Of a stretch of DNA of 64,000 nt, positions 42,901 through 49,499 are shown one piece after another. Each line of letters starts with the position of its first letter. Positions within the stretch are counted from its first letter, which is position 1. Position numbers and translations under genes: made by a program. The DNA comes from Doris montereyensis (taxonomy: Eukaryota > Mollusca > Gastropoda > Nudibranchia > Dorididae). The stretch is taken from NCBI GenBank assembly GCA_037039925.1, contig JAXRKP010000268.1, forward strand, positions 114,101-178,100, in the 5' to 3' direction. The notes under the pieces are model-generated. The model was given only the letters and a program-made list of their open reading frames with translations, ran no database searches and was not told the origin of the DNA.

Positions 42901-45446
42901 CATAGGTGAGGTGGCTCCTAAATACAGAGATGTTCTTTTGCCGGCCATTCTATGTGGGTGTTCTCACGACAATGAGCTGGTCAGAGCTAGTTGCCTCTCG
43001 GGACTGGCGAAGTCTGCAAACTTCTACGTTTTTCTATTCATCCGGTATTGCAAGAGGTAAGCTTATTGACAAATCATCAGATTTCGTTCTTTTTGGTCTC
43101 CTTTGGAATTGGGAACCAGGTGGTCCAGAAGCAAGGAGGGGACTCGGAAGGCAAGATGTCGGCCTCTCAACCAAAAGGTTGTGGCTTGAAGCCTTGCCAA
43201 CAGATGAACAATTTTCTCGAGTTTTTTCGAGTAAAATTTACCCCCTGGTTCAGGTAGGTGGATCGACACCTAATCCCATTGGAGACCTAACGTTAAAAGG
43301 AGATCCTGTGTGCAGATCACAACACTGCACGCTAAAGATCCCTTGGCTGTTTACAGAGCAGTCTGGGCAAAATTAACAATCCTACCAAAAGCTCCGAGAT
43401 CACCTTAGCTGTGGATGGTGGTAAATCAAATCAAATCAACCCGCAGGCAAGGTGTCGTCATCGTCTCAATCAAAATTGTTGGTTCGTGCCCGACAGGTTG
43501 AAACGCCGAAAAACCCAGAACACCTCCATTTGTGGATGCGGGTCAGAGGTGTGTGTTAAATATCATTTTGTTAGTGGGTCCGGGCGAGTTGTGAAGGGGC
43601 CAAATTTGTTTATATAGAAAAAGTTTGTTTCCTAGAATATCCACTGGTAGCCGGACAGTTCTGTTACGCGGCGTGTTCATAGAATGTTACTACCATAGTA
43701 GATAACATAAAGGTACAAGATACCCTGTAATAGTGTAATGGTATGTATCTTATTTTGATTTTTAAAAAGTAAGACAAGAGTTTATAAGTAGGCTTTTGCT
43801 CAGTAAGATTTTGTATTCAGTACAAATAACATGCCTGAGGTAACATTGCTTTATATCTATTTCTCAGGTATTAGCATGTTGCTCTGCCGTTATCAAATCG
43901 GACCCTTGTTGTGAACTCGAAAAGCAGCAGCATTGACAGTTACTTCCCTTCTTCAAGGCCTTGGAAAAGATTCTCTCGAAGTGAGTATGGATAAATGGCA
44001 ACAGCTTTAGAGCTGAAATTACAAGTAATAGAAGAATGTAGCTGTATCGTCATCATGTCATCAACGGTACAATATGTATTATGCTAGTGAATATTTGCCT
44101 ATGTAAACTTGTTGAGGTAGTTTACATTTTACATTCATTGCACACAGGGAATTGAATAGGCCAAACCATTCACATTTTAAAAAGAAGTTTGTAAGTATTC
44201 AAATAATTTTATTATTGTTTTGCTGCTTTTTTCTCCTTGCATATTTTAAAGCAGTATATCGTTGATGAAACTGTCTAAACACGTAAGTGCGTGTGACGTA
44301 ATTTTTCAGGGAAAATGAAAAACATAATAGATCATAAAAGAGGGCTGCAAACACTTTTTTTTTGGATTTCAGTTTAATAACAAATTTATTTTTTAGAATG
44401 TAGAAGGGAAGGAAATAATCAATTGTGCACAAAATGGACTTACACGGTTAGAGTCAAATTAAAAAAACATTTAAACAAGTGAGTCTACTACTTTCCTTAA
44501 AAAGTTGAAGTTTCTGAGGTCAAAAGAAAAATGGAAATCTTTACTTAGATCATGTGCTGCATAACTGGAGCCTTTCTATTGGATCAAGGACTCAAATATT
44601 TTGTTTATTTTTAAAACACAAAAAGAAGCGTGCATTTGATCATTTGAAGGATAGATCTCATGTCCCAGATATCATAGACTTGCTTGCGCGTTTAGACAGT
44701 TTCACAGTTGCAAAGATAATTGCCCTCAGCGACTACGATACCATTCAGATATGTATTAGTATAAGGCATGGAAGATACCGCTCCAACTTTTTAATTATAA
44801 AATTCATTGAAAATGGCTGCTTGGGTGAACGAAAATTCTAAAGGTAAACAATTAAATTGTCCATAATTTAAACGTCGCTTATAGGAGAGAATTTCCTCTA
44901 ATGAAAACTATATCTGGATCATTTAGAACCTAGAAAGAAAATATCTTTACTATCAGTGGCCTGGCACCAGAGCCTTTGACGATCAAAGAGCGACCAACTC
45001 CGAATTATATGTATATACAGATAGAAAGAGGTAAAAACGTCAATGGTGTTATATAAAATCAGAATAGAATTGACAATTATTTAAATACTAATGGACTCGG
45101 TGGTAGTCCAAAGGCAAGGTGTCGGCCTCTCAACAAAAAATCAAATCAAATCAAAATAATTTGTTAACTTGTATTTATTTGTCTGCTCGTGGAACGATAT
45201 TTATGAGTTGCATGTATGTTAGAATGGTGGCTTACTTGGCATTACTCTCATTCTCCCCCACAGACATTGAGCAAAGGCCTTAAGGAACTCTACCAAGCGG
45301 TGAAACATGCGGCGAAATTTGACTCTGACGAGAAGGTGAAATTGCAAGCAACTCTGGCCCTGAATGAACTGGAGGACATCATGAAAGGCATTTTATTCCC
45401 TGAACAAAAGCTACAGAAGACCATCACCATTTTGGGTCATCAGTGA
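18846..45446 (+). CDS. TANGO6: Transport and Golgi organization protein 6 homolog (TANGO6/TMCO7), 19 exons
   Basis: TANGO6 is a large helical-repeat (HEAT/ARM-like) protein. Its fly orthologue came from a screen for secretion and Golgi organisation, and it shares C-terminal RTP1_C1 and RTP1_C2 domains with yeast Rtp1, a factor for nuclear import of RNA polymerase II. Exons: 18846-18957, 23520-24427, 26040-26157, 26965-27083, 27749-27911, 29286-29360, 30074-30096, 30186-30298, 34266-34454, 35548-35653, 35897-36100, 36509-36634, 39622-39830, 40337-40455, 40981-41126, 41765-41975, 42906-43056, 43868-43980, 45264-45446. Phases agree throughout if one base is restored in each of exons 17 and 18. 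The product is about 1,129 residues, close to the roughly 1,090 of vertebrate orthologues. C-terminal hallmarks are 'VPVQGHGLICLARLL', 'FMKNLTHLDSYIYLAAVNGL' and 'LNELEDIMKGILFPEQKLQK'. Confidence 0.95.
19020..20880. other. TANGO6 intron 1, left part, no gene seen
   Basis: About 1.9 kb with only short open frames that show no family resemblance. It is followed by the octamer-bearing repeats at 20,885-21,020. Confidence 0.5.
20885..21020. repeat. ~56-bp repeat, three copies, two with an ATTTGCAT octamer
   Basis: GGCGGGTCCCGTATATTTGC-AT at about 20,890 and GGCGGGTCCTGTACATTTGC-AT at about 20,944 are near-identical, each ending ATTTGCAT, the POU-factor octamer in reverse. The third copy (GGCGGGTCGCTATATCTGCA, about 21,000) is degenerate. 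Function unknown. Confidence 0.6.
22296..22375. repeat. (CT)n microsatellite
   Basis: CTCTCTCT runs separated by GGCTCT and GTCTCT in TANGO6 intron 1. The open frame across it is an artefact of the repeat. Confidence 0.9.
23520..24427 (+). CDS. TANGO6: TANGO6 exon 2
   Basis: The largest exon, 908 bp, residues about 38-340. Acceptor TTATTTTTGCAG, donor AATAAG|GTAAGT. Reads 'DDSQHLMENVLVQNLASF', 'LSSSLQFVVVLAISPYLNEG' and 'NIPILLQELLTLAGLNK'. Helical-repeat-like, with a polar, probably disordered stretch near 'CAQCDQEEFHPESESKERVD'. Confidence 0.95.
24790..24990 (+). repeat. Probable LINE 3' tail
   Basis: Ends 'CTTTATGAGGACAATAAAGT' then TTTATTGAATTGAATTGATT. A polyadenylation-like AATAAA followed by a GAATT repeat is typical of CR1/L2-like LINE ends. 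No coding part is attached. Confidence 0.4.
25022..25125 (+). repeat. SINE-A fragment, tail part
   Basis: 'ATCCCTTGGTTGGCAGTCAG', 'AAATCCTACTAAAAACCCC' and 'GATCACTTTAGTGGTGGATG' match the end of the family. Plus orientation, in TANGO6 intron 2. Confidence 0.65.
26040..26157 (+). CDS. TANGO6: TANGO6 exon 3
   Basis: Acceptor TGTCCGTAG. Reads 'ADKSVKTAPWFRRVVV', 'CMIRDIIMQPGGILHLISP'; the APxWxRR…LMxPGG pattern matches the family. The tidy donor CAG|GTTGGT at 26,153 leaves the next exon out of phase. The donor TTG|GTTTAA at 26,157 keeps the frame but is weak, so the 3' end is uncertain. Confidence 0.8.
26965..27083 (+). CDS. TANGO6: TANGO6 exon 4
   Basis: Acceptor TTCACCAG|AATCC, donor CAGCAG|GTAAGG. 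Reads 'SNVYDTKHWKTCEAIAKII', 'SHCPVTEHNVKAFYASVSQQ'. Needs one base from exon 3. Confidence 0.9.
27248..27545 (-). repeat. SINE-B copy, near full length
   Basis: Antisense to TANGO6. Its head reads 'GAGTGGTTAGGCTGCTGGAC' and 'CAGGTTTGAATCCTGG' on the minus strand. It contains the family's 'CAAATGGGTACAAGCACTAG'. Confidence 0.75.
27749..27911 (+). CDS. TANGO6: TANGO6 exon 5
   Basis: Acceptor TGCTTTGCAG, donor TATGATG|GTACAT. Reads 'LIDLINVSEKPVPQMVVKIV', 'GEAISQLTNLQRDLMEEFC'. Confidence 0.93.
28951..29026. repeat. 20-bp inverted repeat (hairpin) in intron 5
   Basis: TTATCAGACTAAAAATCGGA at 28,951 and its near-perfect reverse complement at 29,007-29,026 (CGACTTTTTAGTCTGATAA) flank a 36-base loop. 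It may be the ends of a very small or deleted DNA transposon. Confidence 0.7.
29286..29360 (+). CDS. TANGO6: TANGO6 exon 6
   Basis: Acceptor TTCATTTAG|AATCA, donor CATCGGG|GTGAGT. Reads 'ESRLPGHRVVLSEKELIASV' followed by 'HCMHR'. Confidence 0.9.
29497..29815 (+). repeat. SINE-A copy, near full length
   Basis: Head 'GGTGGTCCAGAGTCAGCCTC', body 'GACACCTAGTCCCGTTAGGG' and tail AAAATCAAGTCAAAC. In TANGO6 intron 6, sense. Confidence 0.75.
30074..30096 (+). CDS. TANGO6: TANGO6 23-nt microexon (exon 7)
   Basis: Bounded by TTTTCTGGAATAG and GTAAGAATT. With one base from exon 6 it gives G-ILRTIVQ and ends in phase 0, which is what exon 8 needs. Without it exons 6 and 8 are out of frame with each other. 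Confidence 0.8.
30186..30298 (+). CDS. TANGO6: TANGO6 exon 8
   Basis: Acceptor TTTTCTTTCACAG, donor CTGAG|GTCAGC. Reads 'LYVQGQNYQSSFCSTLQPVV', 'GVLFAIFKHVRGGVAQLR'. The last two bases join G of exon 9 to make Arg. Confidence 0.93.
30510..30815 (+). repeat. SINE-A copy, full length
   Basis: Head 'TGGTAGTCCAGAGGCAGG', 'GGGTTCGTGCCCCGCC' (B box), body 'GACACCTAGTCCCATCGGAG', 'TTAAAGATCCCTTGGCTGTT', end GTTGTGGATGTGGGTAAACT. Its 3' end abuts the decayed transposon gene that follows. Confidence 0.8.
30816..32970 (+). pseudogene. Decayed transposon-type gene (DUF7869-like), interrupted by a 43-bp minisatellite
   Basis: The left part (30,816-30,970) reads 'FTKKLVYDEYVKAAEE', 'QLRTVRDLWQKLLPFVRAT' and, after a one-base break, 'PASDLCWLCQEGAMKVARF'. 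The right part (32,085-32,970) reads 'NKSDEEKATVVEELRRHQE', 'HLYLHADNCSGQNKNLAMM', 'GHTKFSPDGGFGLIKRKFRR' and, with frameshifts, 'LTVIPTYDWANHLAPVF'. The DNCSGQNKN and GHTKF.PD..FG..KR blocks are typical of a large transposon-associated family in invertebrates that I recall as DUF7869; that name is from memory. Frame breaks and the inserted array make it a pseudogene. It lies in TANGO6 intron 8, sense. Confidence 0.8.
30975..32085. repeat. 43-bp minisatellite inside the transposon gene, about 25 copies
   Basis: Unit GTGTCAAGAGGGTGCAATGA + AAGTAGCAAGGTTTGTGTTGGGT. A first partial unit continues directly from the coding sequence for 'SDLCWLCQEGAMKVARF', and the last runs directly into 'NKSDEEK'. 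Units vary by point changes and small deletions (31,270, 31,575-31,640). Confidence 0.95.
32990..33225 (+). repeat. SINE-B copy
   Basis: 'GGTGGCCTAGTGGTTAGGTT' (A box), 'TCTGGGTTCAAATC' (B box), body 'AGTCTAGCGTCCGGTCCAGG' and 'GCTCCGGCTCTATGGGTCAT'. In TANGO6 intron 8, sense. Internal sequence is shorter than in other copies. Confidence 0.78.
33454..34216. mobile_element. 763-bp MITE with terminal inverted repeats and TA target duplication (pogo/Tigger-like)
   Basis: The left end CAGTAGTCTCCGCCAAATTG-CATG and the right end (reverse complement CAGTAGTCTCCGCCAAAATG-CACG) are inverted repeats of about 25 bp. Each is flanked by TA. Internal copies of AAATGCA-type words sit near both ends. A CAGT start and TA duplication are typical of pogo/Tigger members of Tc1/mariner. 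No transposase is encoded. It lies in TANGO6 intron 8. Confidence 0.85.
34266..34454 (+). CDS. TANGO6: TANGO6 exon 9
   Basis: Acceptor CAAACAG|GTCACT, donor GATAAACA|GTAAGG. Reads 'SLTMDLLGNYLSCLKSSKGV', 'LLDLLLSGPDRESLYPTLHS', 'DSCLKVIVASDK'. Confidence 0.94.
35548..35653 (+). CDS. TANGO6: TANGO6 exon 10
   Basis: Acceptor CTCATTTCAG, donor TTACAG|GTAGGA. Reads 'DDINSWAHSSEAILEILTHV', 'SEALTSELFINLLQ'. Confidence 0.93.
35897..36100 (+). CDS. TANGO6: TANGO6 exon 11
   Basis: Acceptor after a T-run (TTTTTAG|AGATTG), donor ACCCAG|GTAAGA. Reads 'RLTDIIASEATTSDDIILPV', 'KMAQVSMISAIGETYGHTVI'; 68 codons, phase 0 at both ends. Confidence 0.93.
36205..36330 (+). repeat. SINE-A fragment, head part
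   Basis: 'CAGTGGTCCAGAGGCGAGGT', 'AAAAGGTCATGAGTTCG' match the tRNA-like head. TANGO6 intron 11, sense. Confidence 0.6.
36509..36634 (+). CDS. TANGO6: TANGO6 exon 12
   Basis: Acceptor TTATTCTCAG, donor GAAGAG|GTAAAA. Reads 'ITLKRCLEIYKASDDSVTLS', 'TVTMAMGLLMATLSMSEE'. 42 codons, phase 0. Confidence 0.93.
36670..37105 (-). pseudogene. Jockey-like LINE fragment, C-terminal region
   Basis: A minus-strand frame reads 'QVTLLRLRTGHNCLHQHMYR', 'CECGTPRQNTEYILQQCPLH'. The LRTGHN..L..HMYR….C.CG….TE.ILQ.CP pattern is the zinc-binding C-terminus of Jockey/I-type LINE polyproteins. The RT core is absent. It begins about 40 bp after TANGO6 exon 12, antisense. Confidence 0.8.
37640..38680. repeat. AT-rich minisatellite in TANGO6 intron 12
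   Basis: Irregular tandem units of TTTTTATTATTCATGTTGC, TTTGTATTATTTATATTAC and relatives, about 1 kb. Long plus-strand open frames (Phe/Tyr/Leu/Ile-rich, up to 354 codons) are by-products. Confidence 0.92.
38700..39600. other. TANGO6 intron 12, right part, no gene seen
   Basis: No recognised repeat or coding segment apart from ordinary intronic sequence leading to the exon 13 acceptor. Confidence 0.5.
39622..39830 (+). CDS. TANGO6: TANGO6 exon 13
   Basis: Acceptor AATTCACCAG, donor TACGG|GTAATA. Reads 'LSNGDKQILDTVLPMLSTLS', 'KEMADNLKVVVATRGRVWAP'. Ends with two bases over. Confidence 0.94.
40337..40455 (+). CDS. TANGO6: TANGO6 exon 14
   Basis: Acceptor CTGTCTAG|AAAAAA, donor TCTGAAG|GTAGAG. 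Reads 'GKNDQNERLSGSRPLIEVLD', 'THVH'-like polar residues and 'KTPKEDGFSE'. Low-complexity linker with weak conservation, but phases fit exactly on both sides. Confidence 0.82.
40600..40950 (+). pseudogene. piggyBac transposase N-terminal relic
   Basis: Across two frames: an acidic run ('HDESDIDDDFLG', 'SDDDSESERNDVG', 'DEWASQFSDVDVDDFIGYEQ'), then 'ADASPIEFCHLFISEDYY'. An acidic N-terminus followed by a 'P.EFF.LF..D' helix is the usual piggyBac transposase start. Only the N-terminal part is present, inside TANGO6 intron 14 (525 bp) and ending just before exon 15. Confidence 0.68.
40981..41126 (+). CDS. TANGO6: TANGO6 exon 15 (RTP1_C1 start)
   Basis: Acceptor GCCCGCAGAG|ACTGG, chosen because it keeps frame; the AG two bases earlier does not. 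Donor TTGAAG|GTATTT. Reads 'DWSQSKLQQAMEESCSQMV', 'PVQGHGLICLARLLEDRDAD'. Confidence 0.93.
41388..41520 (+). repeat. SINE-A fragment, tail part
   Basis: 'GGCAGATCACAGCACTCTGT', 'TTAAAGATCCCTTGGCTCTT', tail TAAAATTAAAACGAAATC. TANGO6 intron 15, sense. Confidence 0.65.
41765..41975 (+). CDS. TANGO6: TANGO6 exon 16 (RTP1_C1)
   Basis: Acceptor GTCACCAG|ATTTTC, donor AGACTTG|GTAAGA. Reads 'IFMKNLTHLDSYIYLAAVNG', 'LSALGNLFADDVVPCLANEF' and 'FKVGEALVKATRRLG'. It is the best conserved exon of the gene, with a HEAT-repeat pattern. Confidence 0.96.
42378..42400. repeat. (AT)n microsatellite
   Basis: TATATATA run in TANGO6 intron 16. A (TAG)n run follows at 42,480-42,505. Confidence 0.85.
42563..42882 (+). 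repeat. SINE-A copy just upstream of TANGO6 exon 17
   Basis: Head 'GGTGGTTCAGAGGGAAAGTG', body 'CCCATCAGAGGCAGACGGTA', tail AAAATCAAATCAAATCC. It ends about 23 bases before exon 17, so little more than the acceptor itself separates them. Confidence 0.78.
42906..43056 (+). CDS. TANGO6: TANGO6 exon 17 (one-base frame break)
   Basis: Acceptor TTTATTCATAG|GTGAGG, donor CAAGAG|GTAAGC. Reads 'GEVAPKYRDVLLPAILCGCS', 'HDNELVRASCLSGL', and after one missing G near 43,006 (GGACTGGCG) 'GEVCKLLRFSIHPVLQE', which matches the family's RAS.LS.LGE.C block. Confidence 0.92.
43112..43440 (+). repeat. SINE-A copy just downstream of TANGO6 exon 17
   Basis: Begins 'CCAGGTGGTCCAGAAGCAAG', includes 'GACACCTAATCCCATTGGAG' and 'AAGATCCCTTGGCTGTTTAC', and ends in AAATCAAATCAAATCAA. 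It starts about 55 bases after the exon 17 donor. Confidence 0.8.
43441..43560 (+). repeat. Rearranged SINE-A fragment
   Basis: Head-like 'GGCAAGGTGTCGTCATCGTC', 'GGTTCGTGCCCGACAGGTTG' joined directly to tail-like 'CACCTCCATTTGTGGATGCG'; the middle is deleted. Confidence 0.6.
43868..43980 (+). CDS. TANGO6: TANGO6 exon 18 (one-base frame break)
   Basis: Acceptor TTTCTCAG|GTATTA, donor CTCGAA|GTGAGT. Reads 'VLACCSAVIKSDPCCE', then after one missing base near 43,917 (GAACTCGAAAAGC) 'RKAAALTVTSLLQGLGKDSL'. The unbroken reading would stop at a TGA inside the exon. With the base restored the exon is 38 codons in phase 0. Confidence 0.9.
45093..45160 (+). repeat. SINE-A fragment, head joined to tail
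   Basis: 'GGCAAGGTGTCGGCCTCTCA' followed at once by AATCAAATCAAATCAAAA. The body is deleted. TANGO6 intron 18, sense. Confidence 0.65.
45264..45446 (+). CDS. TANGO6: TANGO6 exon 19, C-terminus (RTP1_C2)
   Basis: Acceptor TCCCCCACAG|ACATTG. Reads 'TLSKGLKELYQAVKHAAKFD', 'KLQATLALNELEDIMKGIL', 'FPEQKLQKTITILGHQ', stop TGA at 45,444. The ALNELEDIM..ILFP block is the RTP1_C2 signature and the end matches the family length. Confidence 0.96.
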   Translation, partial: TLSKGLKELYQAVKHAAKFDSDEKVKLQATLALNELEDIMKGILFPEQKLQKTITILGHQ

Positions 45447-45449
45447 CTG

Positions 45450-45915
45450 TGTGGCTGTACAGAACATCAAAGGAGCAACGCGTGACGTTTCGGGTATTTC
45501 CTTTCTTCAAACAGCAAACGAGCAATATTACGCATTTATATAGGCATCACACAGTTTGATGTCAGAAGTGACTGTGATACATATTTTTTTTTAGAATGCA
45601 ACGCACGTTTTAAGGGGACATTGACACAAAAAATCTTCTTTTTTTAGATATTGGCTAAATTTGAGTTGTTATTGTTTTTATGATGTTGATATGTGTTACT
45701 TATATTTCAAAAGTCATTTCGTTGATTGTTACTATATGTTACCCAGCGCTACTTGTAAACTGGGTCTTTCGGGGTCTCAGGACCCCAAAATGAGCGAATT
45801 TTGGGATCCTTCATCTCCTTATACCCCTACAATGATGTGAAAGTGCATTCAGACGTTAGTATTGGAGTCAATAAAAATTCTACTTATCCGTTTGAGTCCG
45901 CTACATCGGGGTTGT
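45450..45915 (+). other. Presumed TANGO6 3' untranslated region and flank
   Basis: No open frame of note. No clear AATAAA could be placed with confidence within the first few hundred bases, so the mRNA end is not defined. Confidence 0.4.
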
Positions 45916-46907
45916 CTAAGACGGTGACATCACAAGCTGCTTGCGGCATACAAGCTTACCACCTTCCAACTGAAGCAAACGCTCATCCTCTCTTGTCTGT
46001 GCTTTCCTCTTAGTCTTCCTCCTCCTTGTGATGACAGCCTCACATGCTCTTTCTGCCTTTCTCTTCCTTTCATAGTCCCTTTTATGTCCGTACTTCACAC
46101 ATTGGTTTCCGATCCCAAGTCCCAGTGCCGAAATATAAGGGATTCCAAACAAACCGAACAGCGTGGTCGCTAAATCACGTGACGTGAAAGCACCGCCATG
46201 GTTGGTTGAACTTTATTCTCTAAATTAAGCCGATGACGATTTTTCTAAACTTAGTAACAGATTTGCTCTGAACCAATCGCTAAACAGAAATAATATAAGA
46301 TTGAGGATTTCCAGTGCAAGTGTTACTAAAGATAGTAAGACTGCCGGAACCAGCGTTCTGCTTGATTCCTAAAAATACTAGAGAAAAGTACTTCATCCTC
46401 TGTATTTTTGGCCATCCGGGTTATTTTGCGAAGAGTTGAAGGTGAGGGAAGTTTCATAGACTTCCTCAATTCCTAACGTACCACAAAAAGGACATGATGA
46501 GGTCATCTGCTGTATACACAGTATTGTTGTAAGGAGTGTTCATGAGGCAGCTTTGTCTTTGAAGGAACTTTTGCTGGGGGTCAAGATCAAACTCATCGGC
46601 ACCAGTGTAGAAATGTAAAACGACATCAACTTGACTCCAGCATTTAACAAAACACCTTGGGGAACAAAGGATGCGCTTTAAGCTTTAGATTTTCATAAGC
46701 CTTAAACTGAAGACCATGTATTTCATTGTCCTTCATCACCAGTTCAAAATAAATTTGATATGTATGCACAGGTCCATTGTGATCTTTGCTCAAAAGAACA
46801 TATTTGGAGTCTTGGGGATGTGTAGAGACATTGCCACAACAATAAAGTTTTTCAATGAATTTATCGTGAAGATTCAATGTGAAACTTGTCCCGAAGTGTG
46901 AAGTCAC
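45916..46907 (-). pseudogene. Decayed mobile-element-like ORF, family not recognised
   Basis: Minus-strand frames with breaks: 'DNEIHGLQFKAYENLKLKAH', then in another frame 'KCWSQVDVVLHFYTGADEF' and 'DLDPQQKF', and further down a basic tail 'RKRKAERACEAVITRRRKTK'. The pieces follow one another in order as a single decayed protein would. I do not recognise the family. Confidence 0.35.
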
Positions 46908-47329
46908 TTATTTCATCCACATCTTTGCATCTTTGAGTCGTCAAGAGACTCGTTTTAGTTGAACGAGGTGGATTTTGTGGTTTAAACGTCAATGGATCTA
47001 GCTATATAGATCTAGATCTATCTATACAATATAGTTTTCGACCTGAAAGTGTCTAATCTTTGATATTTAAAGGCTGATGAATTGATTTTCATAGATTACA
47101 TAGCGGGCATGCAGAGAAAAGTGTGCGATTTAAAAGGAGATCGCCATCTTTAAATTTTCTCACCACGAAGAAAAGTCTTCATTTTTCTGCTCAAGAATTT
47201 ATATTATATATATCTAGATATTTAGATCTAATGTGGTATTTTATAACAATCATCCACCTGAACATTTGGTAATTAACTTACTTATCAATTATACACACAA
47301 AATACACAATAAAACTTGAAAGTAATCCA

Positions 47330-47580
47330 ATTAGAAGTGAGTGAACAATGAAAGTCAACTAACTCATTCCACATTTGAATACAAAACACACGCGAATCTG
47401 CCGGTGCGATGGGAGAATAATAATAAATAATTTAGTTTCAACTTAATGCTCTACATCGGGCTGGTCAGCCCCATTGGCTCGTCAAATGAGATATGCCTTT
47501 TGGAAAGATGGTGTTCAATTGGACATTTAAATATGTTGGATGTCAGTCCGGTACTACAACAGATGTCGATGGGAGAATAA
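47330..47580. repeat. Left copy of a ~160-bp sequence flanking a LINE relic
   Basis: Shares GTGAGTGAACAATGAAAGTC, ACTCATTCCACATTTGAATA and GGCTGGTCAGCCCCATTGGC with 48,715-48,875, but is interrupted by GATGGGAGAATAATAATAAA and a second short insert. Confidence 0.7.
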
Positions 47581-48715
47581 TAATAAATAATAATGAATAG
47601 CATTTTTATAGCGCATATCCAATGTAAGAAATTACTTAATGCTCTATGCGCATTCAAAAAGAAAAATAATCAATCTTTGAAAGGACCAAAGACGTCATTC
47701 TTTTAGTCACACAAATGTCAAAAATTGCCGAACGTGGCTTATATTTCTGATTTGAAAATTCAAGGATTTACAGAGATGTTATTTGAGATGTCATAGAAAA
47801 ATCATGATCGAAAATGATACCCAAATTCTTAGCCCTGTGTGAACATTCAACTTTAGTTGGATAGGGGTATTTGGTTTGTTATCCTTGGATTTCCAATTAT
47901 CAAAAATTTGGTCTTATTTTCATTCAGCTTTAATTTATTACTAGACATCTACATTTTCAAATCTGTGATACAATTTTCCATAATATTCAACGATTTGGAC
48001 ATATCATTGATGTTGCAGGAACAGTATAATTGTGTATCGTCTGCATTTTTAGTTGGTAAGATTTTATTATTTCAACCATTGGTTGGGTGTAGATGGTAAA
48101 TATTATAGGCCCAAGTACTGATCCTTGAGGTACACCATGTGTTAAAATGTTTTGTTCGGAATATTTCTCTGATGACTTCAGTAGCATGGTGGTCCAGTGT
48201 TTCTCGCAAGATGTTGTTTAGATTACTTGCTGTGATGTTATTACTATTTAGTAATTTTTCATTGATATCACCGTTGAAATATCGATTTTAATTTTGTTCA
48301 TGTTCCTAGATTTTATTTGTTTTTCGGAACAACAGGAGTTTCAAGGCTAGTTGTTAAAATAATGAAGTGATGGTCAGATATGGCCAGGTCTAACACCTCA
48401 CACCTATCAAATCGCTGCCCGTTGGGAATGACAATCCAATCCAGGATGTTGGACGAGGTGTGCGTAGGTATATGATGCTCGTCCAACAACTCCCTCAGTT
48501 GTTTCGTTTGGGATTTTTCAGGGTTGTTAAAAATCAATGTTGAAATCCCCAAGATATTGAAAGGGCGTATTTAGAGCGGATAGAGAAAAGGACATCACTG
48601 AATTGGGTGATAAATTTAGAAATTGATTGGTTTGGTGGTCGATAAATACAAAGAACAGTTATATCTTGTGTTTTTATTTTCATCTTGATGATCCCTGACT
48701 CAAAAGGAGTCGATT
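47570..48715 (-). pseudogene. CR1/L2-like LINE relic (endonuclease and RT fragments)
   Basis: On the minus strand, from right to left: endonuclease pieces 'DITVLCIYRPPNQSISKFI', 'YLGDFNIDF' and 'CEVLDLAISDHHFIILTTSL' (48,700-48,313); then, after a deletion of most of the RT fingers, 'GVPQGSVLGPIIFTIYTQPM', 'YADDTQLYCS' in an adjacent frame, and 'KNLGIIFDHDF' (48,187-47,800). The end is an AGCGCATATCC/GCTCTATGCGC block at 47,610-47,650 and a TTATTATT tail. The element is 5'-incomplete, internally deleted and inactive. CR1-type or L2/Rex1-type is a pattern guess. Confidence 0.8.
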
Positions 48716-48875
48716 AGAAGTGAGTGAACAATGAAAGTCAACAAACTCATTCCACATTTGAATACAAAACACACGCGTGCCGGTGCTTTGTTTCAATTTA
48801 CACATCGCGCTGGTCAGCCCCATTGGCTCGCGGCGAATCTCGGATGTCAGTCTGGTACTACAGATGTCGATGGGA
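48715..48875. repeat. Right copy of the ~160-bp flanking sequence
   Basis: Direct repeat of 47,330-47,580 without its inserts, ending GTACTACAGATGTCGATGGG. The LINE relic lies between the two copies. Confidence 0.7.
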
Positions 48876-49499
48876 GGATGCCATTTGCAATCTCTAAATT
48901 TGACTCGTTGAGAGATTTAACGGTCGACTTTTTTAGTATACTACCATGTGCTAACCCAATTCCCGATCTACCGGGCCCATGGCTATTTTGGCTACCCCTT
49001 AAATTCCCGGTTTACCGCCCCACGGCTCCAAAGGGTTAAAGTAGTTTCAGGCTATAAAATAACATTTTCACAGGTTTCATGGTATTAAGAAATAATTGAA
49101 AAACCCAAAAGTGCCCAAGTCTAAATTTCGATGGTTTTGTTGGGAACCACTCTCGGTCATCGATGCGGAGCATGGGACACGGGACTGCTTTTTCCAAATC
49201 AGTTAAACAAGGGTTTGGATACAAAAATTATTTTAATATTTTAAAAAATGGAGCTTGCATAATGGTTGCTATGGCAATGGCCCTATTTTTGTTTTTTTTG
49301 TGTATATTTTTTATAATTCCCAAACCTCCAAAACCACTACAAGATATTTTCAAAATTCTTTTTCTATGGAAAGTATGCATCATTTCACATATATAGTAAG
49401 GTACTTTTTAAATTTGTAATATCTCCAATCCAATCAAAGAGTTGATGTAAGTTTTAATTTGAAATAATATGTTGGATGAGAGTTTACTAGTGCATGTAA

